A DNA stretch of 64,000 nt from the NCBI GenBank assembly GCA_944381165.1, contig CALWKC010000002.1:1-64000 (forward strand). Reading direction: 5' to 3'. A program made the translations under genes and the position numbers. The stretch comes from an uncultured Lachnospira sp. GTDB lineage: Bacteria > Bacillota > Clostridia > Lachnospirales > Lachnospiraceae. Position 1 is the stretch's first letter. Each line of letters starts with the position of its first letter. The notes beneath the pieces were generated by a model. The model saw nothing but the letters and a program-made list of their open reading frames with translations. It did not search any database and was not told where the DNA came from. This document shows positions 37,247 to 45,627 of the stretch, in pieces.

Positions 37247-38165
37247 TAATATACTGGAAGCAATGGGGAATACGCCCCTTATACGCCTGAGCCGTATGGT
37301 TGAGGGTGACAGTGCTCAGATACTGGTAAAGTTTGAAGGCTTAAATGTCGGAGGCTCTATCAAAACGAGAACTGCATATAACATGATTATAGAAGCCGAA
37401 AAGAAGGGATTGATAGACAAGGACAGCGTGATTGTGGAGCCTACAAGCGGTAATCAGGGTATTGGTCTTGCTCTGGTAGGAGCGGTACGAGGGTATAAAA
37501 CCAAGATAATTATGCCTGATTCTGTAAGCGAGGAGCGCAGAAAGCTGGTGAAACATTACGGAGCTGAGGTGATTTTAATTCACGATGACGGAAATATCGG
37601 AGCCTGTATTGAGGAGTGCCTGAACACGGCTCTTCGCATGGCGGTAAATGACCCGAAGGTGTTTGTGCCGCAGCAGTTTGAAAATCCGGCAAATCCGGCG
37701 GTTCACAGAAGCCGTACAGCGGTTGAGATTTTGGAGCAGGCAGATTGTCCTATTGACGGTTTTTGCTCAGGTATAGGAACAGGCGGGACAATTACCGGTA
37801 TTGGCGAAGTTCTCAAGGAGAAAAATCCGGGCATTGAAATCTGGGCAGTAGAGCCGGAGCATGCGGCAATACTTTCCGGAGGCTCAATAGGAACTCATGT
37901 GCAGATGGGAATTGGCGACGGTGTTATACCTGCTGTATTAAACAGAGGTATCTATGACGATATATGTATTGTTACGGACGAGGAGGCAATAAGCACCTCC
38001 AAAGAGCTTGCGTCTAAGGAGGGAATTATGTGCGGTATTTCCTCAGGGACGAATGTTGCGGCTGCGCTGAAGCTCGCAAGAAAGCTTGGAAAAGGAAAAA
38101 CTGTGGTTACAGTGCTTCCTGACACGGCGGAGAGGTATTTTTCAACACCTCTGTTTGATGATTAA
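37236..38165 (+). CDS. cysK: Cysteine synthase-family PLP enzyme
   Basis: A fold-type II PLP enzyme of ~309 aa (O-acetylserine sulfhydrylase type). It starts NNILEAMGNTPLIRLS. The PLP lysine sits in GGSIKTRTAYNM (usually KDR), the substrate loop is PTSGNQGIG (usually SGNTG), and the phosphate-binding loop is GIGTGGTITG. GTG at 37236 has the best ribosome-binding site (GGAG at 37226-37229); ATG at 37224 or 37209 is possible. Every option overlaps the ABC-F gene. The changed KDR and SGNTG residues mean the real substrate may not be O-acetylserine; relatives make cystathionine or diaminopropionate. Confidence 0.82.
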   Translation: MVYNNILEAMGNTPLIRLSRMVEGDSAQILVKFEGLNVGGSIKTRTAYNMIIEAEKKGLIDKDSVIVEPTSGNQGIGLALVGAVRGYKTKIIMPDSVSEERRKLVKHYGAEVILIHDDGNIGACIEECLNTALRMAVNDPKVFVPQQFENPANPAVHRSRTAVEILEQADCPIDGFCSGIGTGGTITGIGEVLKEKNPGIEIWAVEPEHAAILSGGSIGTHVQMGIGDGVIPAVLNRGIYDDICIVTDEEAISTSKELASKEGIMCGISSGTNVAAALKLARKLGKGKTVVTVLPDTAERYFSTPLFDD

Positions 38166-38196
38166 GATTTCTGTTCTTGTGGTGAAGCATGTTAAT

Positions 38197-38295
38197 AAAA
38201 AGGGGACTGTAAAAACTCCTCTGAAAGAAAGCCCTTGTCACGTACTGCGCGACAAGGGCTTTTGACTTAAGGCTGTTTTTTTACAGCCCCTTTTT
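38197..38295. repeat. Nested inverted-repeat element, MITE-like, with bidirectional terminator
   Basis: Outer arms AAAAAGGGGACTGTAAAAA (38197-38215) and TTTTTACAGCCCCTTTTT (38278-38295) are complementary apart from one bulged A. Inside lies a second hairpin AAAGCCCTTGTC/GACAAGGGCTTT (38228-38263). The right arm encodes the last four residues and the stop of the DtxR-type regulator on the minus strand. It serves as terminator for both convergent genes and looks like a short mobile-type repeat. Confidence 0.7.
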
Positions 38296-38649
38296 AACGT
38301 AATCTTTTATTGCTTGGAAGCTTTCCTTGCTGATTACATGCTCAATCTTGCATGCGTCCTCTGTGGCTGTTTCAGCCGGAACACCGAGGCTCATAAGCCA
38401 TTTTGAGAGAAATTCGTGTCTCTCATAAATCATCTCGGCAATCTCGCGTCCTGACGCAGTCAGATTAATAAAGCCTGCATCGGAGACAGTGATGTGGTTT
38501 TTTTCACGAAGATTTTTCATGGCAACACTGACGCTTGATTTCTTGAAGCCAAGTTCATTACTTATGTCTACAGAACGAACAACCGGAAGCCGTTTGCTTA
38601 ACATCAATATAGTTTCCAGATAATTTTCTGCTGATTCATTCGTATTCAT
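38281..38649 (-). CDS. DtxR/MntR-type metal-dependent regulator
   Basis: A 122-aa protein. The N-terminal winged helix is clear (SAENYLETILML, RSVDISNELGFKKSSVSVAM, HITVSDAGFINLTASG), followed by the short metal-binding/dimerisation region (ERHEFLSKWL, DACKIEHVIS). MntR-like length; the SH3-like third domain of IdeR is absent. It probably senses Mn or Fe. A palindrome of DtxR-box type in the feo promoter (40009-40024) is a plausible target. The last residues KKGL come from an inverted-repeat arm. Confidence 0.88.
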   Translation of the reverse strand: MNTNESAENYLETILMLSKRLPVVRSVDISNELGFKKSSVSVAMKNLREKNHITVSDAGFINLTASGREIAEMIYERHEFLSKWLMSLGVPAETATEDACKIEHVISKESFQAIKDYVKKGL

Positions 38650-38766
38650 GACAATTCAACTCCACTTCATAAAAATTTATGTATTCAAAATTTTAGTTTA
38701 GTAGTAGTTTAACACGAAAATGAGCTAAAAACAAATAGTTTAATATAATTTATGTTAAGTCAGAAG

Positions 38767-38838
38767 TAACAGTTCAGACTGCGTCACTCGCAAAGCCGCG
38801 CCAGAGGCGCTTTCCCGCTGCTTATGGCTGAACTGTTA
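38767..38838 (-). terminator. Long inverted repeat at the esterase 3' end
   Basis: TAACAGTTCAG (38767-38777) pairs with CTGAACTGTTA (38828-38838), and an inner GCGCC-AGA-GGCGC hairpin sits between. It starts 3 bp after the esterase stop (minus strand). No long T-run follows, so termination strength is uncertain; it has the nested look of the element at 38197-38295 but a different sequence. Confidence 0.5.
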
Positions 38839-38841
38839 AAA

Positions 38842-39843
38842 TCAGAATATTCTGCGGGCAAAATTATAAAGTCCGGATGACCACACATTTGCGTCGTGGG
38901 CGCCCTCCATTTCATAAAAAATATGGTCAATTCCGTTTTTTGTCATGTAGCTGTCATAAAATTCAGTAGCAGAGAGGCAGAACGGGTCGTCGTACCCCAC
39001 GACAAGCAGGTTCAGATAAGGCTGACCGATTGAGGCGTCAACGGAAAGGTCATCGAGCAGCGACGGAAGCGAAATTCCGGTTGATGAAGGTGAAGGTATA
39101 ACACCCTGAACAGGTGAAAAAGCGCCTATATATCCGAATAATTCAGGGTGAGAGTAACCTACATAAAGAGCTTCTCTTCCTCCAAGCGAAAATCCGGCTA
39201 TCGCAGTATAATCACGTCCGGTTTTTGTTGAAAAATTTTCATTAATGTATGGCATTAAGTCATTTACAATATCTTCTAAGCAATTATCGTACTGTTCGGT
39301 AAGCTCCGAGAATGCGTAGCCGTCCTCGGCTTCACCTGAAATGCTTGTAAAAACAGTGGGGCATACGATTATCATATCGCTGCGTCCGTAATCCTCGACA
39401 GCGTTTTGAACTGTATATTTGCACCCGAAGGCTTCCCATGACATGTAATTTCCGCCCATTCCGTGCAGAAGATAAAGGACAGGGTAGGATTTTGAGCTGT
39501 CATAATTATAAGGAAGAATTAAATTTGCGTTGCGGTATCTGCCGACAGTTGATGAATAATAGCTTATCACCTGCGATTCGCCGTAGTTTTTACCCTCGCG
39601 CATTTGGCTGAAATCATCAGGCGTAGTGTACTGTGTATCTGATTTGTCATATGAGAGCCGGTTGCCGGAATTATCAGAATAAGTCTCCTGATTTGCAGCT
39701 GTGTTATCTGATACTTGAGAGGATTGTGTCAGTCTCTGTGTGTCTGCGTAATCTGATGTTCCCGACTGACAGCCCTGAAGGCTGAATATGAGAAAACCAG
39801 AGGCAAGCAGAGAAGATATAAATCTTGAATATTTCTTTATCAT
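38842..39843 (-). CDS. Lipoprotein alpha/beta-hydrolase esterase
   Basis: A 333-aa protein. It has a lipoprotein signal (hydrophobic FLIFSLQGC with lipobox Cys ~25) and a low-complexity linker, then an esterase-D/feruloyl-esterase-type domain. The oxyanion region is LLHGMGGNYMSW, the nucleophile elbow GFSLGG, and the catalytic His is in EGAHDANVW. It is anchored to the outer face of the membrane. The family hydrolyses acyl or feruloyl esters, often on xylan. The real substrate is unknown and no glycan-use genes adjoin it. Confidence 0.85.
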   Translation of the reverse strand: MIKKYSRFISSLLASGFLIFSLQGCQSGTSDYADTQRLTQSSQVSDNTAANQETYSDNSGNRLSYDKSDTQYTTPDDFSQMREGKNYGESQVISYYSSTVGRYRNANLILPYNYDSSKSYPVLYLLHGMGGNYMSWEAFGCKYTVQNAVEDYGRSDMIIVCPTVFTSISGEAEDGYAFSELTEQYDNCLEDIVNDLMPYINENFSTKTGRDYTAIAGFSLGGREALYVGYSHPELFGYIGAFSPVQGVIPSPSSTGISLPSLLDDLSVDASIGQPYLNLLVVGYDDPFCLSATEFYDSYMTKNGIDHIFYEMEGAHDANVWSSGLYNFARRIF

Positions 39844-39992
39844 AAAATTTAAACCTCCGATTTATTTTATAAAAACTGCCATATTACATATATTTATTTT
39901 ACGTTTAATTGACTGGAATGTCTAATTCCTGTTTTGTATCGGTTTGTATGCCTGAATGACATAAAAAAGTAAAAAAAAATCCAGAAAAGTTC

Positions 39993-40024
39993 TTGACAGC
40001 TAATAAATGTTAGAATATACTAAC
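39993..40024 (+). promoter_or_regulatory. feo operon promoter with DtxR-type palindrome
   Basis: TTGACA (39993-39998) and TATACT (40016-40021) are 17 bp apart. GTTAG-AATATA-CTAAC (40009-40024) covers the -10 box and resembles half-sites of DtxR-family operators. It lies 53 bp before the first feoA start. Iron-dependent repression by the nearby DtxR-type protein is inferred. Confidence 0.65.
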
Positions 40025-40076
40025 TTTGCTGGAGATTAAAATTTTTTATCAGTAATCTAAAGAAAGAAGGAATAGA

Positions 40077-40289
40077 ATGATGCCATTGACAATGGTTAAG
40101 CAGGGAGAAGCAAATGTTATTAAAAGAGTCGGAGGAAGGGATGATACGCGTAGATTTCTTGAGAATCTTGGCTTTGTGGCAGGGAGTATTGTTACGGTAA
40201 TATCCGAGACAGGCGGTAACATAATTGTCAATGTCAAAGATTCCCGTGTTGCAATCGGTAAGGATATGGCAAACAAGATTATGGTTTAG
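40077..40289 (+). CDS. feoA: FeoA-like protein 1
   Basis: A 70-aa SH3-like protein. It shows GRDDTRRFLENLGFVAGSIVTVIS and a closing IAIGKDMANKIMV-like strand (VAIGKDMANKIMV). FeoA assists the FeoB ferrous-iron channel on the cytoplasmic side. AGAAGG precedes the ATG by 6 nt. It is the first gene of a five-gene iron operon. Confidence 0.88.
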   Translation: MMPLTMVKQGEANVIKRVGGRDDTRRFLENLGFVAGSIVTVISETGGNIIVNVKDSRVAIGKDMANKIMV

Positions 40290-40336
40290 ACCTTGTTCCG
40301 GCAGAGGAGAAAATAATAGAAAGAAGGAGAAAAACG

Positions 40337-40555
40337 ATGACACTTAAAGATGTTGCCTGCGGTCAGACGGTAAAGGTTATAAAGCTTACCGGAGAAGGAC
40401 CTGTTAAAAGACGCATTATGGATATGGGCATCACAAAGGGCGTTGAAATTTATGTGAGGAAGGTTGCGCCGCTTGGAGACCCTGTTGAGGTAACAGTTAG
40501 AGGTTATGAGCTTTCTTTGAGAAAAGCCGATGCTCAGATGATAGAAGTTGAGTAA
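40337..40555 (+). CDS. feoA: FeoA-like protein 2
   Basis: A 72-aa SH3-like protein with the classical FeoA look: KVIKLTGEGPVKRRIMDMGI, GVEIYVRKVAPLGDPVEV, and YELSLRKADAQMIEV. Two separate FeoA paralogues before one FeoB is common in Clostridia. The two may form a hetero-complex on FeoB. Confidence 0.9.
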   Translation: MTLKDVACGQTVKVIKLTGEGPVKRRIMDMGITKGVEIYVRKVAPLGDPVEVTVRGYELSLRKADAQMIEVE

Positions 40556-40651
40556 AAGCAGCACATATATTTTTTTACATATGAGTTAGAGAAAACGAAC
40601 AAAAATAACTGTAAACTAACAAATATCAGGTTATTATTTAGGAGGATGGAA

Positions 40652-43150
40652 ATGTCTTTGAAAATTGCATTAGCAGGTAATCCAAACTGCGGTAAGACGA
40701 CATTATTTAATGCTCTGACCGGTTCTAACCAATTTGTGGGAAACTGGCCGGGCGTTACGGTAGAAAAAAAGGAAGGCAGGCTCAAGGGGAATAAAGATGT
40801 AACAATCATGGATTTACCGGGTATTTACTCGCTGTCTCCGTACACGCTTGAAGAGGTTGTTGCAAGAAATTATCTTATTTCGGAGAGACCGGACGCGATT
40901 TTGAATATCGTGGACGGAACTAATATCGAGAGAAACCTTTATCTCTCAACACAGCTTATGGAGCTTGGCATTCCGGTTGTTATGGCTGTAAACATGATGG
41001 ACCTTGTAAAGAAGAGCGGAGATAAAATTAATATTGACAAACTCAGTAAAAAGCTTGGCTGTGATGTTATCGAAATTTCCGCACTCAAGGGAACGGGAGT
41101 TATGGAAGCGGCAAACAAGGCGGTTGAGGCGGCAAGCAGAAAGGCCGCAGCCCCTGTGCACAAGTTTGCCGACAGTGTGGAGAGCGTTATCTCGTCAGTC
41201 GAAGAAAAGCTTGACGATGTGCGTGAAGAGCAGAGACGCTTCTTCGCAATTAAGCTTCTTGAAAAGGATGATAAAATCGGACAGCAGCTCAAATCAGTTC
41301 CGGATGTATCTGCTGAGATTAAGACTCTTGAGGATGAGTTTGATGATGATACAGAGAGTATTATTACAAATGAGAGATATACATACATTTCTTCTATTAT
41401 CGGAGAATGCATACAAAAATCACCTAATAAGAGCAAACTTACGACGTCCGATAAAATAGACAGGATTGTGACAAACAGAATATTAGCGCTTCCTATTTTT
41501 GCCGCAGTTATGTTTCTTGTTTACTATATATCTATGGTTACAGTGGGAACAGCAGCTACAGACTGGGCTAATGACGGATTGTTCGGTGACGGTTTCCACC
41601 TGTTTGGAATAGGAACCTCGGCATATGAGGAGGCCGCAGAAGAATACGGCGATTCAGATGCAATTATCAGCGCTTATGCAGAAAGCCTCGGAACAGACGG
41701 AGAGTCAATCGCAGAGGCAATAGATACAGAGGCAGAGGATTATAATTCTGCGGAAGCTGTAAATGCTCTTGCGGAGCTTAAAGCTATGGTTAGATCGTCA
41801 GACTCAGTGGATTATACTATTGAGGATGAAGAGACGCTTGAAACTACAGATGAAACGGCAGACAGCGCAGCTATAACAGAGGCCATAGACATGGCGATAA
41901 AGTATGAGGGTGCTGCTCCCGACCCTGCATCTTACGGAGTATGGGTGCCCGGAATTCCTGTGCTTATAGGCAATGGTCTTGAGGCAATCGGCTGTGCAGC
42001 ATGGTTAGAGGGGCTTATACTCGACGGTATTGTAGCCGGTGTAGGTGCGGTGCTTGGTTTCGTGCCTCAGATGTTAGTTTTGTTCCTGCTGCTTGCCATT
42101 TTGGAAGCATGCGGATATATGGCGCGTATCGCGTTTATCATGGACAGAATTTTTAGAAGATTTGGTCTTTCGGGAAAGTCATTTATTCCTATACTTGTAG
42201 GTACGGGCTGCGGCGTTCCCGGTATCATGGCGTCGCGTACCATTGAAAACGAGAGAGATCGCCGTATGACGATTATGACGACAACATTTATACCTTGCGG
42301 AGCTAAGGTGCCGTTTATCGCGATGATTGCAGGCGCAATTTTCGGAGGCTCACCGTGGGTAGCAACATCGGCATATTTCATAGGTATGGCTTCAATTATT
42401 GTTTCAGGTATTATATTAAAGAAGACAAAGATGTTTATGGGAGACCCGGCGCCGTTTGTCATGGAGCTTCCTGCATACCACCTTCCTACGGTCGGCAATG
42501 TGCTCAGAAGTATGTGGGAGCGCGGCTGGTCGTTTATCAAGAAAGCAGGTACAATAATTCTTCTCTCTACAATAGTTATATGGTTTTTGACATACTTCGG
42601 ATTTACAGACGAAGGCTTCCGTATGCTTGCGGAGGATGAGATTGATATGAGCATTCTTGCACAGATAGGAAATGCGCTCGCATGGATATTTGTACCGCTT
42701 GGCTGGGGTAACTGGCAGGCAGCAGTTGCGTCAATTACCGGACTTGTGGCTAAGGAAAATATCGTTGGTACAATGGGGATTCTTTATGGCGGCGGAGAGC
42801 TTTCGGTTTATTCCGAACTCGCGCTTCAGTTCACTAAGCTGGCAGGTTTTTCATTCCTTACATTTAATCTTCTCTGTGCTCCTTGCTTCGCAGCTATCGG
42901 CGCAATTAAGAGAGAGATGAATAATGCTAAATGGACATGGGCAGCAATCGGATACCAGTGCGGCTTCGCTTATGTAGTATCACTTTGCGTATACAATATA
43001 GGAAGACTTATTGCTGATGGAGTATTTAATGTATGGACAGCAGCAGCGTTTCTTCTGGTAATCGCTTTCCTTTATCTTCTGTTCAGACCATATAAAGAAA
43101 GCAAGACGTTAAAGGTAGATATTAAAAAAGGTGTTAAGGCAGGAGCTTAA
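40652..43150 (+). CDS. feoB: Ferrous iron transporter FeoB
   Basis: An 832-aa protein. The N-terminal G domain has G1 GNPNCGKTTLFN, G3 DLPGIYSL and G4 NMMD, then the helical GDI region, then the membrane domain with GTGCGVPGIMASRT and FIPCGAKVPF. An AGGAGG at 40640-40645 fixes ATG 40652 (an ATG at 40646 lies too close). An acidic insertion of ~110 residues (about 315-425) lies between the first and second membrane helices, on the outside, making it longer than usual FeoB. It takes up Fe2+ under anaerobic conditions. Confidence 0.95.
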   Translation: MSLKIALAGNPNCGKTTLFNALTGSNQFVGNWPGVTVEKKEGRLKGNKDVTIMDLPGIYSLSPYTLEEVVARNYLISERPDAILNIVDGTNIERNLYLSTQLMELGIPVVMAVNMMDLVKKSGDKINIDKLSKKLGCDVIEISALKGTGVMEAANKAVEAASRKAAAPVHKFADSVESVISSVEEKLDDVREEQRRFFAIKLLEKDDKIGQQLKSVPDVSAEIKTLEDEFDDDTESIITNERYTYISSIIGECIQKSPNKSKLTTSDKIDRIVTNRILALPIFAAVMFLVYYISMVTVGTAATDWANDGLFGDGFHLFGIGTSAYEEAAEEYGDSDAIISAYAESLGTDGESIAEAIDTEAEDYNSAEAVNALAELKAMVRSSDSVDYTIEDEETLETTDETADSAAITEAIDMAIKYEGAAPDPASYGVWVPGIPVLIGNGLEAIGCAAWLEGLILDGIVAGVGAVLGFVPQMLVLFLLLAILEACGYMARIAFIMDRIFRRFGLSGKSFIPILVGTGCGVPGIMASRTIENERDRRMTIMTTTFIPCGAKVPFIAMIAGAIFGGSPWVATSAYFIGMASIIVSGIILKKTKMFMGDPAPFVMELPAYHLPTVGNVLRSMWERGWSFIKKAGTIILLSTIVIWFLTYFGFTDEGFRMLAEDEIDMSILAQIGNALAWIFVPLGWGNWQAAVASITGLVAKENIVGTMGILYGGGELSVYSELALQFTKLAGFSFLTFNLLCAPCFAAIGAIKREMNNAKWTWAAIGYQCGFAYVVSLCVYNIGRLIADGVFNVWTAAAFLLVIAFLYLLFRPYKESKTLKVDIKKGVKAGA

Positions 43151-43192
43151 AATAATTTAATAACCTGTATTATTTATGAAAGGATTGGCTTT

Positions 43193-43324
43193 ATGGGAAC
43201 TGTAATTGTTGGAGTGGTTCTTATCTGTTTAATAGGTTTTATAGTAAGAGGCATGATTAAAGACAAGAAGTCCGGTAAGTCACAGTGCAGCGGCGACTGC
43301 GGCAAATGCGGCGGCTGTCATTAA
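43193..43324 (+). CDS. FeoB-associated Cys-rich membrane protein
   Basis: A 43-aa protein, too short for most gene finders. It starts MGTVIVGVVLICLIGFIVRG, a single membrane helix, then a charged stretch and the Cys-rich tail CSGDCGKCGGCH. This is the small protein regularly found after clostridial FeoB and may hold iron at the inner face. AAAGGA lies 8 nt before the ATG, and it is 42 bp after feoB. Confidence 0.88.
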   Translation: MGTVIVGVVLICLIGFIVRGMIKDKKSGKSQCSGDCGKCGGCH

Positions 43325-43342
43325 GAGGAAAGCAGAGGAGTT

Positions 43343-43603
43343 ATGCGCAAAGAGCTGGTTATCCAAAAATTGAGAGAAAACGGCTTCCGTATCACGAAAC
43401 AGCGATTGATACTGCTGGATATAATTCTGGAGGGAGATTGTTTCAGCTGTAAGGAAATTTATTACAGGGCAGTTAAGCGAGACGGCAGTATCGGAACTGC
43501 AACAGTCTACCGTATGATTAACACATTGGAAGATATTGGGGTAATCAATCGGAGAAGCATTTATGAGATTGCAGGTGATGATGACAGGACTGCCGGAAAA
43601 TAA
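43343..43603 (+). CDS. Short Fur-family DNA-binding protein
   Basis: An 86-aa protein holding only the Fur winged helix: RENGFRITKQRLILLDIIL, GDCFSCKEIYYRAVKRDG, GTATVYRMINTLEDIGVI. It stops after YEIAGDDDRTAGK, so the C-terminal metal-binding/dimer domain (His-rich motif) of ~60 residues is missing. It is the last gene of the feo operon. Either it is a naturally short operon-specific regulator or a truncated Fur; no remnant of the missing half is seen downstream. Confidence 0.8.
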   Translation: MRKELVIQKLRENGFRITKQRLILLDIILEGDCFSCKEIYYRAVKRDGSIGTATVYRMINTLEDIGVINRRSIYEIAGDDDRTAGK

Positions 43604-43641
43604 ATATATATATTAAGAGAGCTAAAATAATAACATAAACT

Positions 43642-43713
43642 AAAAAGAGTCTTTGCAAAAAGGTTGTCAAGCGGGTAAAAAACGCCTGAGGTACTCCTGC
43701 AAAGGCTCTTTTT
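43642..43713 (+). terminator. Terminator of the feo operon
   Basis: AAAAAGAGTCTTTGCA (43642-43657) pairs with TGCAAAGGCTCTTTTT (43698-43713), with one U-G pair. The large loop contains secondary pairs. A T-rich end follows. Confidence 0.8.
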
Positions 43714-43799
43714 CTTGTGATTGTTTCCTGTATGTGCTATTATTACAGAAAAATGTATGGGAGAGCAGATTTATAAATCGCTCCGAAATGGAGATTAAA

Positions 43800-44525
43800 A
43801 TGATTTACAAAAACAATTATAAAATAGGAATGGAAGATATAGGAAAGAACAGTCAGGCAACTGACAGGGCTCTTATGGCGATAATGGAAGATGTGGCTTG
43901 CGCTCATTCCGCAAGTGTAGGTTACGGCGTGCTTGAGGTGGAAACTAAAAAGCGTGCATGGGTCTTGCTTGACTGGCAGATAAAGATTTATAACAGACCA
44001 AAGTACGGAACTGAAATTGAAGCATATACATGGTCAAGAGAAATGGACAGACTGTGTGCGTACAGAGATTTTGAACTGAAAAGCGAGTCGGGGCAGATAT
44101 TTGCTGCAGGAACATCAAGGTGGCTGCTGACGGATACCGAAAAGCGCAGACCGGTGCGTCTCACGGAGGATATTGTCGGTTTGTATAAATCCGAAAATAA
44201 ACATGTTTTTGAAAACGGAATGGACAAGCTTGAATTTTCTGAGAATAAGCTAAAAGAAGCACAGGAATGTGTATATCATGTCCAAAGACGGGATATAGAT
44301 ATAAACAGTCATATGCATAATATTAATTATCTGGATGCAGCATATGAGGTTTTGCCGCAGGAGGTTTATGAAAACGCAGAGTTTTCAGAGATACGTATTC
44401 AGTATAAGAAGGAGATAAAGCCTGAGGACACGGTAATATGCAGGTATTTTGAGGATAAAGGGGTGTATTTTGTCGTTATGCTTGTAGATGACAAAATACA
44501 TTCGGTTGTCGCTCTTGCCCGGTAA
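43800..44525 (+). CDS. Acyl-ACP thioesterase
   Basis: A 241-aa double-hotdog protein of the FatA/FatB-like bacterial type. It shows NSQATDRALMAIMEDVA at the N-terminus and the second-half signature RDIDINSHMHNINYLDAA with the conserved Asn-His. It releases fatty acids from acyl carrier protein. ATG 43800 follows GGAG by 6 nt; the frame extends upstream through the feo terminator, so the longer form is rejected. Not linked to fatty-acid genes here. Confidence 0.88.
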   Translation: MIYKNNYKIGMEDIGKNSQATDRALMAIMEDVACAHSASVGYGVLEVETKKRAWVLLDWQIKIYNRPKYGTEIEAYTWSREMDRLCAYRDFELKSESGQIFAAGTSRWLLTDTEKRRPVRLTEDIVGLYKSENKHVFENGMDKLEFSENKLKEAQECVYHVQRRDIDINSHMHNINYLDAAYEVLPQEVYENAEFSEIRIQYKKEIKPEDTVICRYFEDKGVYFVVMLVDDKIHSVVALAR

Positions 44526-44622
44526 TATAATGTATATGGGAAAACCGGAAATGTGCTTCGGCTCTGCGCCAAAGCAAAACGGTGAGTATTAACTGTATCA
44601 GATGCAGCAGGGAGGATATTGT

Positions 44623-45627
44623 ATGGATGATTTTAAATTAAATGACAGTGAAACACAGAGCAGTGAGGTAAAGGAATGCGGGTGTGTTAATTTAAGGAAA
44701 ATTGCGGTTATCGGCTGCGGTTTCGTCGGCTCGGCGTCAGCATTTGCGTTAATGCAGAGCGGATTGTTTTCGGAGATGGTGCTTATCGATGCCGACCATG
44801 ACAAAGCAGAGGGAGAGGCTCTTGACATAACACACGGAACGCCGTTTGCAAGACCTATGAAGATTTATGCCGGCGGCTATGACGATATTGTTGACGCTTC
44901 TATTATAGTTATCACGGCGGGGGCAAACCAGAAGCCGGGAGAGACAAGACTTGATCTGGTAAAGAAGAATGTCGGGATTTTCCAGTCAATAATTCCTGAA
45001 ATCAAAAGCCGTGAGTGTAAGGGAATTTTGCTTATTGTCTCAAATCCCGTTGATATTCTTACGTACACTGCGATTAAACTCAGCGGGTTTCCTGAAAACC
45101 GTGTAATAGGTTCGGGCACTGTACTGGATACAGCAAGACTCAAGGAGGCTTTGGGAAGTCATCTTGAGGTTGACAGCAGGAGCGTTCACGCGTTTATAAT
45201 CGGAGAGCACGGAGACAGCGAGATAGCTGCGTGGAGCTGCGCAAATGTATCGGGAATTGAGCTGGATGATTTCTGTGAGATGAGAGGACATCACAATCAT
45301 CATGAAGCTATGGAAAAAATAGCAAATGATGTTAAAAACAGCGCTTATGAAATTATTGAGAAGAAGCATGCCACCTATTATGGAATTGCAATGTCTGTAA
45401 AGCGTATATGTGAAGCGATTATGCGAGATGAGAAATCAATAATGCCTATTTCGAGCATGATGCACGGTGAGTACGGTATTGACGATGTTGCCCTCTCAAT
45501 GCCTGCGATTGTCGGAAAAAACGGCGCACAGGGCAAAGTTCCTATTTCACTTAATTATGATGAGATAACCAGACTTCAGGAGTCAGCAAAGGCTTTGAAA
45601 GAGGTGCTTGAGGAGAATAATATCTGA
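44623..45627 (+). CDS. ldh: L-lactate dehydrogenase
   Basis: A 334-aa protein. The NAD site is GCGFVGSASAFALMQ with Asp after the second strand (LIDAD). The substrate loop ANQKPGETRLDLV has Gln at the position that separates lactate from malate dehydrogenases. Active-site His is in GEHGDSE. It reduces pyruvate to L-lactate at the end of glycolysis. GGAGG at 44611 fixes ATG 44623; ~20 extra N-terminal residues before the Rossmann fold are unusual. It is translationally linked (1-nt overlap) to the ABC exporter. Confidence 0.93.
   Translation: MDDFKLNDSETQSSEVKECGCVNLRKIAVIGCGFVGSASAFALMQSGLFSEMVLIDADHDKAEGEALDITHGTPFARPMKIYAGGYDDIVDASIIVITAGANQKPGETRLDLVKKNVGIFQSIIPEIKSRECKGILLIVSNPVDILTYTAIKLSGFPENRVIGSGTVLDTARLKEALGSHLEVDSRSVHAFIIGEHGDSEIAAWSCANVSGIELDDFCEMRGHHNHHEAMEKIANDVKNSAYEIIEKKHATYYGIAMSVKRICEAIMRDEKSIMPISSMMHGEYGIDDVALSMPAIVGKNGAQGKVPISLNYDEITRLQESAKALKEVLEENNI

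Noticed and set aside
42067-42654. Long antisense open frame opposite feoB
   Set aside because: It mirrors the codon pattern of feoB, has no ribosome-binding site and no family; similar antisense frames opposite the CheB-CheR and ABC-F genes (34657-35376, 36122-36868) were rejected for the same reason.
43653-43799. N-terminal extension of the acyl-ACP thioesterase
   Set aside because: It would start within the feo terminator; GGAG fits ATG 43800.
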